From Cepaea nemoralis (lineage: Eukaryota; Mollusca; Gastropoda; Stylommatophora; Helicidae), in NCBI GenBank assembly GCA_014155875.1, contig JACEFZ010004085.1, positions 212,001 to 276,000 on the forward strand: 64,000 bases of DNA. Reading direction: 5' to 3'. Position numbers and translations under genes: made by a program. Positions 63,201-64,000 of the stretch are shown here, piece after piece; the stretch's first letter is position 1, and each line of letters begins with the position of its first letter. The notes under the pieces are model-generated. The model had not been told where the DNA came from. It searched no databases and saw only the letters and a program-made list of their open reading frames with translations.

Positions 63201-64000
63201 GCAGACTGGAAATATGACGTTCGTTTTGTAGAACCAAACAGGGGCCGTAGCCAAATTTACCAACCCTTTTCAAGTATTTTTCAAAGTTTTCTCAAGGCTA
63301 ATTTTGACATTTTCATTAGCCTCTTCCAGCATGATGCACATGGCATCATTCTCTAGCCTCTGCAGTTTTGTATGAATGAAAGTTATGATCATGATGGTAC
63401 TCAAATAATTTGGTGTGCATATTTCTAGTTTTTTTTTGCCATTTCCACAATTCTTCACAACCTTCAAACTCTAAACTGCCATTTCCTACTTTCAAAGGTC
63501 ACTAAAAATCCTGTATATATTAATTCAGCAAAGTAAAATGAATTATTACATAAAAATTTGACAAAATAGAACAAAATACTAGCAGGGGCCTCGATGTAGC
63601 GGTTAGGACATTACAGTTGACAATGATATGAGCAAGCTGAGATGAGCGTTTGATGCCAGCTTTCGACATTCACTACAGGAGGAAAAGACTGCCACTCGCA
63701 TTTCCACACACTCAGGCCTTCAAAATGTGACGGGCTTAAAACTTTGAATACCCCCATCAGGTTACTACTACGGGACTATTAAAGTTAAAACTAAAAAAAC
63801 AAAGTATTACATTCTAATTTAACAAAGTAAAACAGTCTCTCTCACTCTCTACCAGACAGATAGACACAAACATACCAATCCCTGGCCAAATTAGAGGCTG
63901 CATGACTGCCAACCACATCCTCCTCCTTGCCCTTCCCTTTCCAGTACTCCACAGTCAAGATCTGTGCTAGCTGTTGGTACTCATCTGTCATGCCCACTTT
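26988..64000 (-). CDS. TUBGCP5: Gamma-tubulin complex component 5 (GCP5), split gene, partial at both ends
   Basis: GCP5 is a subunit of the gamma-tubulin ring complex, which nucleates microtubules at centrosomes and other organising centres. Seventeen exons were found by matching blocks to the GCP5 family as I remember it: [54 protein letters not shown] and [15 protein letters not shown]. All sit between AG and GT borders. Codon phases agree across every join except at the end of exon 7. Exons 1-7 correspond to the N-terminal GRIP1 part, and exons 10-17 to the C-terminal GRIP2 part that contacts gamma-tubulin. About 764 codons are visible, against about 1024 residues in human. The first exons lie beyond position 64000. 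The final exon, expected to end with an FPHLE-like block, was not found below 26988. Exons are 43 to 341 nt and introns run up to about 6 kb, mostly repeats. Orthology with GCP5 rather than GCP4 or GCP6 is based on these blocks. Confidence 0.93.
27250..27520 (+). mobile_element. SINE C
   Basis: GGAGCGGCTGGCTGAGTGGC, GGGTTTGAATCCTCGATAAG (B box), AACCCTAACCTGCACAGTTC and a C run at 27422-27443. The 3' end holds GCAAGGTACTATATACAAAA and then AGATGACAGACAGTGCACTG, a single copy of the unit multiplied at 7.4-9.3 kb. Confidence 0.82.
27560..28045 (+). mobile_element. LINE 3' end with nested SINE-like element
   Basis: The LINE frame LEKLDIDS is cut at about 27661 by a 145-bp element and resumes with GATATAGACAGTCAAGATTT. 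It then reads [14 protein letters not shown] text, a DGLATW-like block and the closing ATGATGATGA tail at 28030. Confidence 0.8.
27661..27802 (+). mobile_element. SINE X copy 2
   Basis: The same body, with CGGATGTG and CACATCCG as an 8-bp inverted repeat and an AGAAGA tail. The flank GATATAGACAGTCA occurs on both sides (14-bp target duplication) and the LINE reading frame resumes after it. Confidence 0.88.
28195..29130. repeat. About 118-bp tandem repeat interrupted by a LINE
   Basis: GTTTGTTGTAATTATCTCCA, then TGTATGCCCTTAA and GTATGCTTTTCCAAAAYATG, recur at 28210, 28330, 28830, 28910 and 29010. The block 28385-28810 between them is a LINE tail on the minus strand, so the retrotransposon landed inside an existing array. 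Confidence 0.8.
28385..28812 (-). mobile_element. LINE 3' fragment
   Basis: The minus strand reads [18 protein letters not shown], then a [19 protein letters not shown] block with a Glu/Arg-rich stretch and VYQMQDILL. This is the usual post-RT segment (Y.CETW...., FGH..R). It is inserted in the 118-bp tandem repeat. Confidence 0.75.
29131..29820. other. No feature recognised
   Basis: Unique-looking intron sequence between exons 16 and 17. Confidence 0.4.
29825..30285 (-). repeat. About 21-bp pyrimidine-rich array after exon 16
   Basis: The plus strand repeats CAGCAACAGCAGTGATAAGA with small variations, about 21 copies. The minus strand is TCTTATCACTGCTGTTGCTG, like a string of polypyrimidine tracts. 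Overlapping open frames of 75-147 codons here (LLFLI, SYHCCC) are products of the repeat, not genes. Confidence 0.92.
30308..30405 (-). CDS. TUBGCP5: GCP5 visible exon 16
   Basis: The acceptor is GATGTATCAG and the donor GTCAGA, a little weak. Two bases finish a Gly codon. Then [20 protein letters not shown] and [12 protein letters not shown] follow, a near-invariant GRIP2 block (R...HFVN.LH.Y...R). It ends in phase 0. A pyrimidine-rich tandem array starts about 30 bp into the following intron. Confidence 0.96.
30420..31370. other. No feature recognised
   Basis: Unique-looking intron sequence upstream of exon 16. It was searched for extra exons and none was seen. Confidence 0.4.
31375..32220. 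repeat. 27-28 bp tandem array, about 30 copies
   Basis: The plus-strand unit is GGCAGACTCACTGTGATATT plus TTATTTT, with variants GTCAGACTCACT and GGCAGACAGTCT. It lies in the intron between exons 15 and 16. The minus strand carries CACAGTGAGTCTGCC, so many units contain a donor-like GTGAGT. The unit length being close to 27 gives long spurious open frames on both strands. Confidence 0.93.
32395..32605 (-). repeat. Dispersed repeat V, inverted
   Basis: CCGTGCTTGCACCATAACCT, GTGACTTTCCAGTACCACTC and AATGTCTCTACACCAACATT. A similar piece lies at 54440-54600. Confidence 0.55.
32625..33150 (-). mobile_element. RNase H-type LINE fragment, TTAG tail
   Basis: The minus strand encodes [20 protein letters not shown] and then EQADRL (RNase H C-terminal motif). 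The 3' end near 32630 is TTAGTTAGTTAGCAG on the plus strand. It lies about 100 bp from the small exon 15. Confidence 0.78.
33247..33289 (-). CDS. TUBGCP5: GCP5 visible exon 15 (43-nt small exon)
   Basis: The acceptor is ACTCCATGCAG and the donor GTAGGT. It encodes [14 protein letters not shown] plus one base, matching the family IKWAKYSLD.L.F block. The Trp that GCP proteins keep at the third position is Arg here (AGG for TGG). Codon phase fits exons 14 and 16. It is too short to be found by ORF length. Confidence 0.88.
33405..33524. repeat. CA microsatellite and long G run
   Basis: CACACACACACGTGCGCGCG followed by more CA. A G run of about 43 bases (33482-33524) is broken by one T. It lies about 115 bp upstream of the exon 15 acceptor on the transcribed strand, where the strand is C-rich. 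Confidence 0.95.
33636..33877 (-). mobile_element. SINE A
   Basis: CCGCATATCCTTTACAGGAC to CCCCTTCACCACGGAGCCAG. Complete copy in the intron between exons 14 and 15. Confidence 0.85.
34015..34750 (-). repeat. 83-bp tandem array downstream of exon 14, about 9 copies
   Basis: Each minus-strand unit contains CCACTTTTCCCCAG, then TTAACAGTGATGCACA, then GTGAGTTATTTTG. Each is therefore a plausible acceptor, 16 bases and a plausible donor. The array starts about 20 bp into the intron after exon 14. Confidence 0.9.
34771..34848 (-). CDS. TUBGCP5: GCP5 visible exon 14 (26 codons)
   Basis: The acceptor is TGTTGCTTGCGCAG and the donor GTAGGA. It encodes [20 protein letters not shown] and then FTFLLQ. 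The VPWP(V/L) signature opens the gamma-tubulin-contacting part of GRIP2 in all GCPs. Length 78 nt, phase 0 to phase 0. Confidence 0.96.
35000..35280 (-). mobile_element. SINE B
   Basis: CTCAAGCGTAGTCCATACAT at the 3' end. GGTACTTGTAATTTATGTCC lies inside and CAGCCACGCTGACCTCATAA at the head. Family shared by eight copies here. Confidence 0.82.
35345..35745. repeat. 25-28 bp purine-rich tandem array, about 14 copies
   Basis: The plus-strand unit is GGGATAGAGAGAAAGTTCAA plus AATATGTG. It is located in the intron between exons 13 and 14, and the unit is not obviously related to either splice site. Confidence 0.9.
36151..36235 (-). CDS. TUBGCP5: GCP5 visible exon 13 (diverged)
   Basis: The acceptor is TTTATTGATAATAG and the donor GTCAGT. 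After one base it encodes 28 codons, from [11 protein letters not shown] to TDCIQLKYK. Similarity is weak. However, 28 residues is the spacing I expect between exon 12 and VPWPVD, both phases fit, and the closing L.YK agrees with the family. The first 20 or so bases of the exon also recur in the upstream 43-bp array. Confidence 0.7.
36455..36603 (+). mobile_element. SINE X copy 3
   Basis: The same body and a GAAGAAGAAGAA tail, flanked by AGAACTCATGA on both sides. It sits inside the 43-bp array upstream of exon 13. About 16 extra bases precede the body after the left flank. Confidence 0.85.
36745..36850 (+). repeat. Dispersed repeat W (with 43385 and 55910 copies)
   Basis: CTGCAGTAAGTACCTGACGA, GATGCAGTGAAATGTGCCAG and GCAATAAATCG also occur at 43400-43500 and 55930-56010. 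Unknown type. Confidence 0.6.
37146..37237 (-). CDS. TUBGCP5: GCP5 visible exon 12
   Basis: The acceptor is GCTATATTTCAG and the donor GTGAGT. It encodes [20 protein letters not shown] and then [10 protein letters not shown], matching the WQN..FLN..LQEAVG.RYPED block. It has 30 codons plus AA; the split codon AA|G gives Lys. The acceptor is again the last unit of a 21-bp tandem array. Confidence 0.9.
37238..37655 (-). repeat. 21-bp array carrying the exon 12 acceptor, about 20 copies
   Basis: The minus-strand unit is GTACGCTATGTTTCAGATGT plus T. It contains TTTCAG|AT, like the true border ATATTTCAG|ATAATAG. A few units are shortened. The array joins the exon with no gap and ends at a SINE at about 37655. 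Confidence 0.93.
37656..37905 (-). mobile_element. SINE F
   Basis: GAGGATCAACTTCATTGCAC, CAGGTTTTATCCCATATGGC and CCGGTCTCTTTCCACAGGAT. The tRNA-like head is at TAACCACTTCACCACAGAGA. It adjoins the 21-bp array. Confidence 0.78.
37910..38600. other. Unassigned sequence, possible SINE at 38170-38450
   Basis: A three-fold repeat of GGGAGAGGAGCGCAAGT lies at 38110-38155. The following GC-richer block (CTTGGTTGGCAACTGGTCTA) could be a repeat family with one copy here. Confidence 0.35.
38615..38800 (+). mobile_element. SINE A, plus arm of an inverted pair
   Basis: It contains CATGTTTGAAACACAGCTGC and CGTTCAGAAAGCAATGGCAA. It is followed by an opposite copy at 38812. Confidence 0.78.
38812..39060 (-). 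mobile_element. SINE A, minus arm of an inverted pair
   Basis: TTGCGTATCCCTTATGGGGT to GCCTTTAGCCACAGAGCAGG. Tail-to-tail with the copy at 38615, just before exon 11 on the opposite side of the donor. Confidence 0.78.
39124..39186 (-). CDS. TUBGCP5: GCP5 visible exon 11 (21 codons)
   Basis: A 63-nt exon with a TTGTAG acceptor and a strong GTAAGT donor. It encodes [20 protein letters not shown] plus K, matching the family FLMEGGD..YDFYTSIF block. The acceptor belongs to a tandem array, so its exact start depends on use of the terminal copy. Confidence 0.92.
39187..39570 (-). repeat. About 75-bp array carrying the exon 11 acceptor, six copies
   Basis: TTGTAGAGATACC recurs on the minus strand near 39259, 39335, 39409, 39480 and 39557. 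At the exon it reads TTGTAGAGGTACTATCTG. The rest of the unit is AT-rich (ATTCATCAACAGATACCG on the plus strand). Confidence 0.88.
39668..39945 (-). mobile_element. SINE B, minus arm of a head-to-head pair
   Basis: GAACTCAAGCGTAGTCCGTA to GGTTGAACCGGCTACACTGG and AGAGCAAGCGCTCTCATATT. The opposite copy starts at 39953. Confidence 0.82.
39953..40215 (+). mobile_element. SINE B, plus arm of a head-to-head pair
   Basis: GTCAGCATGGCTGAATGGAT (A box), GGGTCAACCCCTACACC (B box), and a 3' end in GTTCAAAGCGAGCGAGCACA. Confidence 0.85.
40294..40453 (-). CDS. TUBGCP5: GCP5 visible exon 10
   Basis: The acceptor is TTATGAATCCAG and the donor GTAGGA. The 53 codons include [16 protein letters not shown] and [15 protein letters not shown]. 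These match the start of the C-terminal GRIP2 domain, where SCLYPH and the helix after Y.L...L.AMR are diagnostic of GCP5. It ends in phase 0. Confidence 0.95.
40635..40795 (+). mobile_element. SINE A 3' part
   Basis: CCACGGCACGCTGCTTTTTT, CGTTCAGAAAGCAATGGCAA and CATCCTGTAAAGGATATGCA. Confidence 0.78.
41051..41181 (-). CDS. TUBGCP5: GCP5 visible exon 9
   Basis: The acceptor is TTGTATGTTTTCAG and the donor GTGAGT. It starts [11 protein letters not shown] and contains [12 protein letters not shown], the family DPLLAINF block. It has 43 codons plus two bases; the split codon GC|A gives Ala. Its acceptor is the last unit of a 1.9 kb tandem array of the same sequence. Confidence 0.93.
41182..43045 (-). 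repeat. 23-25 bp array made of the exon 9 acceptor, about 75 copies
   Basis: The minus-strand unit contains CTTGTATGTTTTCAG (or TATTCAG) and then TGACTTGTGT. The final unit is the working acceptor of exon 9. Three unit variants (25 bp AAACAT type, 25 bp ATACAT type, 23 bp short type) alternate in recurring orders, so a higher-order structure of about 48-73 bp is visible. Confidence 0.95.
43160..43340 (-). mobile_element. SINE A
   Basis: GCATATCCCTTACAGGACGT, then GTACTAGGCAAGATTACGCT and TTACCAACGTGGCAAGAACC. It belongs to the subtype also seen at 7.2 and 11.9 kb. Confidence 0.78.
43505..43800 (+). mobile_element. SINE B, reference copy
   Basis: CAGCATGGCTGAATGGATAA and GGGTTCAACCCCTACACC (good B box) to GACTACGCTTGAGTTCAATG. 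Confidence 0.85.
44062..44255 (+). mobile_element. SINE F
   Basis: GGGAGTCTCCTTGGTGAAGT, GATATTTGGTTCACAAGTGC (B-box-like), and a 3' end ATGAGATAAAACCTGGTGCA. Confidence 0.78.
44908..45020 (-). mobile_element. SINE A 3' fragment
   Basis: GGTGCATGTCCTTTACAGGA and GTTTGCCATTGCTTTCTGAA. The head is missing. Confidence 0.68.
45125..45290 (-). repeat. Two-copy repeat including the exon 8 donor
   Basis: A unit of about 105 bp occurs twice. Both copies hold TTACCTCARATGTAAGAATG on the minus strand, so the donor region of exon 8 has a second copy near 45178. The rest of the unit includes AACTGTTGWTTATGAAAAAC. Confidence 0.8.
45279..45397 (-). CDS. TUBGCP5: GCP5 visible exon 8
   Basis: The acceptor is TATCTTTGTGCAG and the donor GTAAGA. 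It has 39 codons including [18 protein letters not shown], matching the family block SLYxLFLxxV in the linker between GRIP1 and GRIP2. It ends ITSD in phase 0. A second copy of its donor lies about 105 bp downstream. Confidence 0.88.
45515..46080. other. Unassigned intron sequence with TGAT repeat
   Basis: GATTGATTGATTGA at 45952 resembles LINE tails, but the flanking frames could not be tied to a LINE. Confidence 0.35.
46095..46215 (+). repeat. Dispersed repeat V
   Basis: CTCCAAGCCCAGAAACTTGC, then TAAGACCAGCACTGGAGCTT and GGATGTAACCAGGACATGAT. A partial second copy follows at 46390. Confidence 0.65.
46225..46400. repeat. Short tandem repeat (CCACTGTCMACAGR)
   Basis: Ten or so copies of a unit like CAACAGGCCACTGTCCACAG lie between two copies of a dispersed sequence that begins GGATGTAACCAGGACATGAT. 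Confidence 0.8.
46590..46872 (-). mobile_element. SINE B
   Basis: GAGCTCAAGCATAGCCCATA to GTTGAACCAGGTACCTCAGC and CCTTATCCATTCGGCCATGT. Confidence 0.82.
47035..47645 (-). mobile_element. RNase H-type LINE, C-terminal part
   Basis: The minus strand encodes [20 protein letters not shown] and [13 protein letters not shown] (RNase H catalytic Glu and Asp blocks). It then reads [20 protein letters not shown] and a closing zinc-knuckle-like [17 protein letters not shown]. The tail is TGAGTTGAGTTGAGTTAAGA. The start of RNase H is displaced to 48310-48612. Confidence 0.85.
47646..48300. other. 660-bp insertion in the RNase H LINE
   Basis: The insertion separates the two RNase H halves of the LINE. 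It holds a poly-C run (47768-47793) and the text TTGACAAAGATTCTGAGAAT followed by CAAAACGTTGG. That resembles the terminal region of some Penelope-type retroelements as I remember them. No reading frame was recognised. Confidence 0.45.
48305..48625 (-). mobile_element. RNase H-type LINE, start of RNase H domain
   Basis: It encodes [20 protein letters not shown], then [24 protein letters not shown] is the first catalytic block of RNase H. It continues at about 47640 after a 660-bp interruption. Confidence 0.8.
48620..49070. repeat. About 21-bp tandem array after exon 7
   Basis: The plus-strand unit is GGCTGAAACTGAATAAGGAT plus A, diverged. It begins about 15-20 bp into the intron after exon 7. 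The minus strand reads TTATTCAGTTTCAGCC, so each unit holds TTTCAG, an acceptor-like string near a donor. Confidence 0.88.
49085..49425 (-). CDS. TUBGCP5: GCP5 visible exon 7, reading frame broken
   Basis: The acceptor is TTCTCTCTCAACAG and the donor GTGAGT. The first frame reads [17 protein letters not shown], matching the family block around DFW. Near 49190 the conserved piece [10 protein letters not shown] followed by LTGKSMEML appears in a different frame, with a stop between the two frames. The end phase also fails to fit exon 8: it leaves two bases where one is needed. Single-base insertions are the simplest cause, for example an extra A in the run before TTTCTGCAG. These could be assembly errors or real damage. 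A small unrecognised intron is an alternative. Borders are good; internal structure is uncertain. Confidence 0.75.
49540..50110 (+). mobile_element. LINE 3' fragment
   Basis: The plus strand encodes [20 protein letters not shown], then [20 protein letters not shown] and [13 protein letters not shown], a common post-RT block of invertebrate LINEs. A frame-shifted continuation carries [17 protein letters not shown]. It runs into a GAA/GGA microsatellite. Confidence 0.82.
50110..50375. repeat. GAA then GGA microsatellite
   Basis: The plus strand is nearly all A and G, ending in about 26 GGA units (50296-50371). It forms the tail of the LINE fragment at 49540-50110. Confidence 0.95.
50487..50585 (-). 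mobile_element. SINE A 3' fragment
   Basis: GTTATATCCTATACAGGACG, then GATCAGTAGTTTGCCATTTG. Confidence 0.6.
50590..50765 (-). mobile_element. Short fragment of the 53.3 kb LINE family
   Basis: ATTCATTTCATCCAGTGGGG, GTTGAAAGTATGGAG and GAGGAGGATCTCCTGCAGTG match 53276-53420. Only the tail is present. Confidence 0.7.
50795..50930 (+). mobile_element. mariner-like transposon 3' fragment, second family
   Basis: The plus strand carries the C-terminal coding block read as [17 protein letters not shown] and a stop, then TTTCAGAATATATTCA. The sequence resembles the fragment at 62345-62620 and differs from the one at 16.4 kb. Confidence 0.7.
51020..51135 (-). CDS. TUBGCP5: GCP5 visible exon 6
   Basis: The acceptor is a T-run followed by GCAG; the donor GTTCAT is weak. 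The 38 codons carry [19 protein letters not shown]. This is the strongly conserved GCP block in which a WI..G.L.D...EF.I signature marks the end of the GRIP1 module. The split codon AG|A gives Arg with exon 7. Confidence 0.93.
51215..51438 (+). mobile_element. SINE A
   Basis: AAAGCCAGCTCTGTGGCAGT to GCAACATCCTGTAAAGGATA. Complete copy about 80 bp upstream of the exon 6 acceptor on the transcribed strand. Confidence 0.8.
51490..51785 (+). mobile_element. SINE B
   Basis: GGTCATCATGACAGAATGGA, GCTTCAACCCCTACACTGGT and a 3' end GAGTTCAAAGCGAGCAACCG. It stops 25 bp before the piggyBac-like element. Confidence 0.82.
51810..52554. mobile_element. piggyBac-like non-autonomous element in TTAA
   Basis: TTAA flanks both sides (51810-51813 and 52551-52554). 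The ends are CCCTTTACAGGGGACAG and, inverted, CCTTTTATAGGGCACAG, a near-matching pair. TTAA duplication with CC-starting ends is typical of piggyBac. An open frame at 52123-52329 on the minus strand is acidic and Ser/Asp-rich ([13 protein letters not shown]), as in piggyBac transposase N-termini. No catalytic core is present. It lies in the intron between exons 5 and 6. Confidence 0.8.
52578..52801 (-). CDS. TUBGCP5: GCP5 visible exon 5
   Basis: The acceptor is ATTCTCTCCTCAG and the donor GTAAAT. After two bases that finish a codon, 74 codons follow: [20 protein letters not shown], a serine-rich loop, then [14 protein letters not shown], the conserved helix of the family (LYxAxFE). It ends KESQ in phase 0. 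Confidence 0.9.
52850..53240. repeat. About 31-bp tandem array, about 12 copies
   Basis: The plus-strand unit is AGTAAATAAGTATATGATCC plus TTTGTATAGTA. It lies about 50 bp upstream of the exon 5 acceptor on the transcribed strand. It does not copy the acceptor. Confidence 0.9.
53250..53795 (-). mobile_element. LINE 3' fragment
   Basis: The minus strand encodes [31 protein letters not shown] and, after frame breaks, [13 protein letters not shown]. It shares the KIKWQD block with the copy at 49.8 kb. Its 3' part (53257-53420) also occurs at 50590-50760. Confidence 0.75.
53805..53935 (-). mobile_element. SINE G fragment
   Basis: GCTCCCCAAGACATTGTGTG, GACTGGGTCAACCTGGGAGT and GATCCCATGACCACCAGGAG. 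Confidence 0.6.
53936..54185. other. No feature recognised
   Basis: A plus-strand open frame of 109 codons (53911-54240) spans this stretch and part of a SINE. It has no known domain and is not credible as a gene. Confidence 0.4.
54188..54370 (-). mobile_element. SINE B, shortened
   Basis: GCTATGAACTCAAACGTAAT, GCACTGGACTGATTTTTGCG and GGTTTGAATCATCTACCTTG. An internal stretch is deleted. Confidence 0.7.
54655..55045. repeat. About 50-bp degenerate tandem repeat
   Basis: GAGAGGAAATCAGTAAAAAT followed by TAGAATGTTTTTTAAC recurs about eight times with T-run length changes. It is intronic, between exons 4 and 5. Confidence 0.8.
55205..55490 (-). mobile_element. SINE F joined to SINE G head
   Basis: GAGAGGATCGACTTCATTGC, then TCGGTCTCTTTCTGCAGGGT. 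From 55410 it reads GTGAGTGTCTAGCCACTACG, the SINE G head. It ends 40 bp downstream of the exon 4 donor. Confidence 0.65.
55529..55754 (-). CDS. TUBGCP5: GCP5 visible exon 4
   Basis: The acceptor is TATCCTCTGCCAG and the donor GTTGGA. It has 75 codons plus one base. It starts [14 protein letters not shown] and contains [16 protein letters not shown] and a block [20 protein letters not shown]. This alpha-helical segment is typical of the GRIP1 core. The split codon G|AA gives Glu with the next exon. Confidence 0.9.
56050..56860 (-). mobile_element. LINE fragment: degenerate RT box to 3' end
   Basis: The minus strand reads [13 protein letters not shown] (decayed YADDTILIA), then [41 protein letters not shown] and the closing [20 protein letters not shown]. 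It inserted, 5'-truncated, next to the 24-bp array. Confidence 0.8.
56885..60870. repeat. 4 kb array of a 24-bp unit, about 165 copies
   Basis: The plus-strand unit is AGTAAACAATAATACAGACA plus GCAC, with AATAAT, GGAATAC and GAGAAT variants in blocks. It lies in the intron between exons 3 and 4. Because 24 is a multiple of three, two minus-strand frames stay open for 798 and 764 codons (CLYYCLLC periodicity). These are artefacts of the repeat. Two stretches (58230-58560, 59220-59780) have many single-base indels. Confidence 0.97.
61045..61170 (-). mobile_element. SINE G fragment
   Basis: TACTTCCCAAGGCATTTTTT, GCTGGGTCAACCTGGCAGCC and ATGAGTGTCTAGCCACTTCA. Located just after the exon 3 donor on the transcribed strand. 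Confidence 0.65.
61228..61321 (-). CDS. TUBGCP5: GCP5 visible exon 3
   Basis: The acceptor is CTTGTTTTTCAG and the donor GTTAGT. The 31 codons include [17 protein letters not shown] and NPDVYVMHL, resembling the family block in which an aromatic FIF segment precedes NPDxxLMHL. It joins in phase to the next exon. Confidence 0.9.
61405..61770 (-). mobile_element. SINE H-like element
   Basis: TAGTTTAGTTTAGTCGATGG tail, CCATAAGTGCTCCGTTCTCC, and a tRNA-like head at CGGGGCTTGAACCCGGACCT (B-box-like in reverse). Part of the tail resembles RNase H LINE tails. Single copy in the window. Confidence 0.5.
62198..62287 (-). CDS. TUBGCP5: GCP5 visible exon 2
   Basis: The acceptor is TGTTTTGCAG and the donor GTATGT. 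The exon encodes 29 full codons ([19 protein letters not shown], then [10 protein letters not shown]) with one base at the start and two at the end. Both split codons restore Trp (DW|K and LW|M), which supports the borders. It matches the GCP5 GRIP1 region just before the segment that ends in a leucine-rich helix. Confidence 0.9.
62345..62620 (-). mobile_element. mariner-like transposon 3' fragment, second family
   Basis: The minus strand encodes, with decay, a [13 protein letters not shown] block and then [18 protein letters not shown]. These are the last two conserved blocks of mariner transposases. The catalytic residues are not in this fragment. It lies in the intron between visible exons 1 and 2. 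Confidence 0.7.
62895..63280 (-). mobile_element. LINE 3' end with C2H2-like zinc finger
   Basis: The minus strand encodes [20 protein letters not shown] and then [13 protein letters not shown]. This single zinc-finger-like motif (C..C......RIGL.SH.R..H) is typical of the C-terminus of a group of invertebrate and fish LINEs. The tail is an ATTC repeat at 62898-62918. The plus-strand text TTGCCGTCTTGACAGATGAT also occurs at 49560. Confidence 0.75.
63585..63790 (+). mobile_element. SINE E (tRNA-like)
   Basis: GGGGCCTCGATGTAGCGGTT head, GAGCGTTTGATGCCAGCTTT (B-box-like), CATTCACTACAGGAGGAAAA. It lies about 90 bp downstream of the exon 1 donor on the transcribed strand. Confidence 0.65.
63876..64000 (-). 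CDS. TUBGCP5: GCP5 visible exon 1 (cut by window edge)
   Basis: The reading frame is open to the right edge for 41 codons plus two bases, starting [20 protein letters not shown] in the window. It ends ARD plus TG before a good donor, GTATGT. The split codon TG+G gives Trp with the next exon. The segment lies in the N-terminal half of the protein; the acceptor is outside the window. Confidence 0.8.

Overview
This is a 64 kb piece of an animal nuclear genome, AT-rich and repeat-dense, with no prokaryotic signals (no operons, no ribosome binding sites). It holds one recognisable host gene. That gene is gamma-tubulin complex component 5 (TUBGCP5/GCP5) on the minus strand, running from beyond the right edge (position 64000) down to at least 26988. 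I rebuilt 17 exons by conserved peptide blocks, GT/AG borders and codon phase. All joins agree in phase except the end of the seventh exon (49085-49425), which has a broken frame. The exons supply about 760 residues. The N-terminal start lies outside the window, and the last roughly 50 codons were not found. Many diverged LINEs, tRNA-derived SINEs, mariner and piggyBac-like elements suggest an invertebrate; I would guess a lophotrochozoan, perhaps a mollusc, with low confidence.

Layout. 1-26900: no gene found; this is the distal intron or 3' flank of GCP5. It holds LINE fragments, SINEs, three long tandem arrays (about 5.6-6.9, 7.4-9.3 and 10.0-11.4 kb) and a nested LINE with two insertions (18.3-22.8 kb). 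26988-41181: ten small exons separated by introns that are mostly tandem array. 41181-55754: large introns filled with a 1.9 kb array, SINEs, LINEs, a mariner tail and a TTAA-flanked piggyBac-like MITE. 55755-64000: a LINE, a 4 kb array of a 24-bp unit, and the first three visible exons.

The most unusual signal concerns splicing. In at least four GCP5 introns the tandem array abuts a 3' splice site, and its repeat unit carries that same splice site (exons at 36235, 37237, 39186 and 41181). In two more, a 5' splice site is repeated (26988 four times, 45279 twice). The real splice site is simply the last unit of the array, so the spliceosome must choose one of up to about 75 near-identical sites. 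A second clear observation is a short hairpin-bearing retroposon with a GAA tail, present three times with target-site duplications. A third is a 58-bp satellite that grew from the 3' end of a tRNA-derived SINE.
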